Shown here: positions 61,225 through 64,000 of the stretch, one piece after another
Position numbering within the stretch: the stretch's first letter is position 1
Layout: each line of letters starts with the position of its first letter
Assembly (NCBI GenBank): GCA_038502055.1
Contig: JAXRKN010000042.1
Span: 2,790,001-2,854,000, forward strand
Direction: 5' to 3'
Length of the DNA: 64,000 nt
Source: Tanytarsus gracilentus
Lineage: Eukaryota; Arthropoda; Insecta; Diptera; Chironomidae
Position numbers and translations under genes: made by a program
The notes under the pieces: model-generated
What the model was told of the DNA's origin: nothing
Databases searched by the model: none
What the model saw: the letters and a program-made list of their open reading frames with translations, nothing else

Positions 61225-64000
61225 TGCTAAAAATAATTAAACTCTCAATTAAATTTTAAATAAACCCGCAATCTCGCAAAAAGTCAATATTTTTATTATT
61301 AAAATGTCGAAATAAACATAAACGAGCAAGATAAGCTTTAAAAGATGTAGATAAGAGTTTAATTAAATAAACAGAGCAGATGGTGATTCTAAAGTCAATA
61401 AAATTGCATGACGTATGGGAATTCCAAAAAATAATCAAAGTTTCACTGTGATTTTTTAAAAACTATATAGCATACGCTCTTAAATTAAAAGTCATTTTTC
61501 AAATATTTCTTAATCATTTAATTTAAATGTGACATAATTAAAATATGTGTTTCTGACAATTTAAAAATAAAATTAATTTTAATCCAACCAATTTTTTTTA
61601 ATTTTTTGCAAAAGCCAAATAAAACCATTTAATATCATGTCAATCTTCCATATAACTTCGACCACAAGATTTTCAATTTCCACCAAAGTTTTACAATTTT
61701 AGTTGTGCTCGAAAAAAGACAACGACAATGTCATTGACGATAACACCAAAAAGAACATTCCCAGCATTTGCTTCAAGCTCTAAAACAACAAAAAGAGCAT
61801 CACGAAATTGCTTCATAAAAATAATAATAAAAGCAGCAGCAACAAGCAGCGCAAGTGAAACGCACGAGAGCAAAAAAAAAGCTGAGAAAATTTTCTTAAC
61901 GACCAATAAGGAATAAGGAGAGTCGTTTTCAATATTTAAAAGTGTTGAATGTGACAACAATATCGGAGAAATAACAATGAAAGTGTAGCATAAAAATGAG
62001 ATGGCATTGTGTTGGGGCGAGCGATTGTCGAAAAAACGAAGAAAGTAAGAGATGAATTTTGAGGAAAGAATTTCTTTGTCCTGATGAAAGAAAGTTTTTC
62101 AATGTATTTGTGAGTATCTAAGTGAAAAAGTCTCAAACTTAACGAACTTTGATGTTTTTAAATTTTTAGATCTAACGGACTTTTAAAATTTGATTCTATT
62201 TTATTCAATTTAAATTTTTTAAAATTCTTTGTTAATTTTTTTAACAGAATTTTAAAATTTGATTTTTTAAAATGGTTGAAATAATTTTTTAATTATTTTT
62301 CAGTAGTTGATTAAAAATATTCTTATAAAAATCGGACGAAAACTTAACGAAACTCTCTTTTAAAAATCCATATGAAAACTTTTTTGTGTGTCTTAAGGAA
62401 TTTTTTCTCTCACCAAAAAAAATCCAAGGAAAAACTTTTTTCCTCCACCAAAAAAAGAGACACGAAGTGAGTCAAGACGTACAGGCAGTAGAAATGGCAC
62501 ATTTATTGCAATGTGTTAGAGCGAGATGAGTGGTGAACTTAACGAGACTCTTCAAGCAATAACTGTTAGGAAAATGGGTAAAATTTTTCTTTCGGAGCGG
62601 AAAAAAAGTATTCTTCGAGATTTCCACGCACACATTCGAAGTTGCGCTCGTAAAATCGATAAAAACTGCCTCGCTGATTAAACTTTCTTCCCTCACTCAT
62701 GCGCTCGCTTTTGAGATTCTTTTACGAGTCTCTCAATGGCTAATTAATGAAATTTCAATAATCCTCGAAAGCATTTGCATTTCAATTTCGGAAAATTTCA
62801 TCACATCATGAAACCTTTTTTCACTTCTTCAATATTGTAAGGGTTGAGGTGTGGGAAGGGAGTAAATGAAAATTGCAGATTGAGGAAGTGAGACAGAAAA
62901 TTGCATGAAAATTGCTTACTTTTATTATTTTATAAATTGCACATTCAAAGTTGTAATAATTTTTCATACGGAACTTGTTGAGTTTGAGAATAAAAATTGA
63001 GAATTTAAAAATTTTGTTCAGTCCAAAATATTTTTAAAAATTGAATAGTTTTTTTCAGGTTAAAACCGACACTGATTTTGCTGACCTATTTTGAGGGTGT
63101 TTAGAAAATAGCAATACAAATTACAATAAAGATGCAAACCGAAAAGTTCAAGACGGATTTAGTTTGAGTTGGGATGGACTTTATAATTTCGGCAAAGCAA
63201 TCAAAAACAGAGTTGAAAAAATTTAAGAAGTGCTTAAAAACTTTAATGTTTTTAATTCTGATAAAACTTTTGTAATTGACAAAAATTAAATCATTTTTAA
63301 AAATTACATGAAAAAATATTTAAAAAATTCTAATCCATTTCTGATTCAAATCGTCATTAAAAATCAAAATGTCCCCACAAAAAACCTTAATTAGATTTCT
63401 CTCATAAAATTACCCTCAACAGCTGAAAAATTAATTACAACCTCGAAATTAGGATCTTGATAGCAATTAGCTTGGGCAGAATTCTAAAAAAACTTGTTCG
63501 AGAGCCTTCGCATGCGATTTTATGGCCGTGTGCTCATGAAATGGCAGCAGTTGTATAAGAAAAGAAACCCACGAATCGCGTACCGTCCATAAATCTCGCC
63601 TCGACTGCCTTCTTACAAGAGAGAAGGCAACAACAAAAGGCGAGCAGAGCCGGGGAGCGTCATTATGGCAATGCTAGAATGGCTGTGAAGAAATTTATTT
63701 CAGAAACGTTCGCATTAAAAAAAGAAGAAAATTCTTATATATTGCGATCATAAAAAAGAATTATTTTAAATTGCTAATGTAAATTCCACACACAAGCAGG
63801 AGAAGAATGAAGATGAAGGCAAGAACTCCGTAGAAGATGTGAAGCAATGTCGGAGGAGATTTCTAAATGGATTTTTTTATCGCTTCTGCTGTGTTGTATG
63901 GAAAAAACCCTCAAATTGCTTGGAGAGCGAGTGAGTGAGTGAGAACCTCGATAAAAATTTAAAAAAGGAATCTTTTTTGGGTTGTTTAAAATTTGATGAC
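61225..64000. other. intergenic DNA at the right end
   Basis: AT-rich sequence without a supported gene. Overlapping ORFs on both strands at 61691-61960 arise from a purine-rich tract (poly-Ala/Lys on one strand, hydrophobic on the other). A cluster of PHO-type motifs near 63520-63685 is listed separately. Confidence 0.5.
63495..63690. promoter_or_regulatory. PHO/GAGA motif cluster (candidate PRE)
   Basis: Four ATGGC motifs (GCCAT on the minus strand) lie at 63522, 63541, 63665 and 63679, all in one orientation. GAGAG motifs occur at 63500 and 63619 in a locally GC-richer segment. Clustered PHO and GAGA sites are typical of fly Polycomb response elements such as bxd. Function here is inference from motif density only. 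Confidence 0.3.

Noticed and set aside
61691..61960. Opposed ORFs, one hydrophobic (minus) and one Lys/Ala-rich (plus)
   Set aside because: Both come from the same purine-rich, triplet-like tract; no splice signals, family or promoter support either.

Overview
The window is an AT-rich stretch of an insect Hox (bithorax-type) complex, dominated by non-coding DNA. Three observations place it. A seven-exon gene on the + strand (22676-36722) encodes abdominal-A, with a homeodomain matching the fly AbdA homeodomain as I know it, the UbdA peptide and a TDWM motif. A hairpin at about 5331-5406 carries the bidirectional iab-4/iab-8 microRNA. Two secreted DNA/RNA non-specific endonuclease genes lie on the - strand near the right end. 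The iab-4-5p sequence, the endonuclease family and the base composition suggest Diptera, perhaps a nematoceran (midge or mosquito-like) fly. The species is not identified, and the order-level call is inference.

Layout. 1-22100 is the presumed abd-A/Abd-B intergenic (iab) region, whose only firm gene is the microRNA hairpin; a weak small ORF sits at 942-1199. 22113-36722 is abd-A: an Inr+MTE-type core promoter, a probable 5'UTR intron, then coding exons 22676-22977, 24507-24727, 26638-26685, 35225-35384, 35461-35483, 35973-36013 and 36384-36722 (377 aa). The last introns cut the homeobox and the UbdA region into microexons of 23 and 41 nt. 36723-57700 is the 3' region and intergenic DNA, which in the ancestral cluster order leads toward Ubx. 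It holds a small hAT-like MITE with a 12 x 10-bp minisatellite (49730-49898) and a composite repeat with an approximately 21 x 17-bp minisatellite (51655-52676). 57783-59242 and 59726-61160 are two tandem four-exon endonuclease paralogues with TATA boxes and matching intron phases. 61225-64000 is non-coding and contains a small cluster of PHO-type motifs.

How the parts relate. In Drosophila (established knowledge) iab-8 RNA runs in the same direction as abd-A and iab-4 runs opposite; both microRNAs repress Hox genes. The hairpin orientation here fits that arrangement and implies that Abd-B lies to the left. The endonucleases have no evident functional link to Hox control. Their position suggests a lineage-specific insertion into the cluster, or a break in it; Ubx is not visible in the window, so this cannot be decided.
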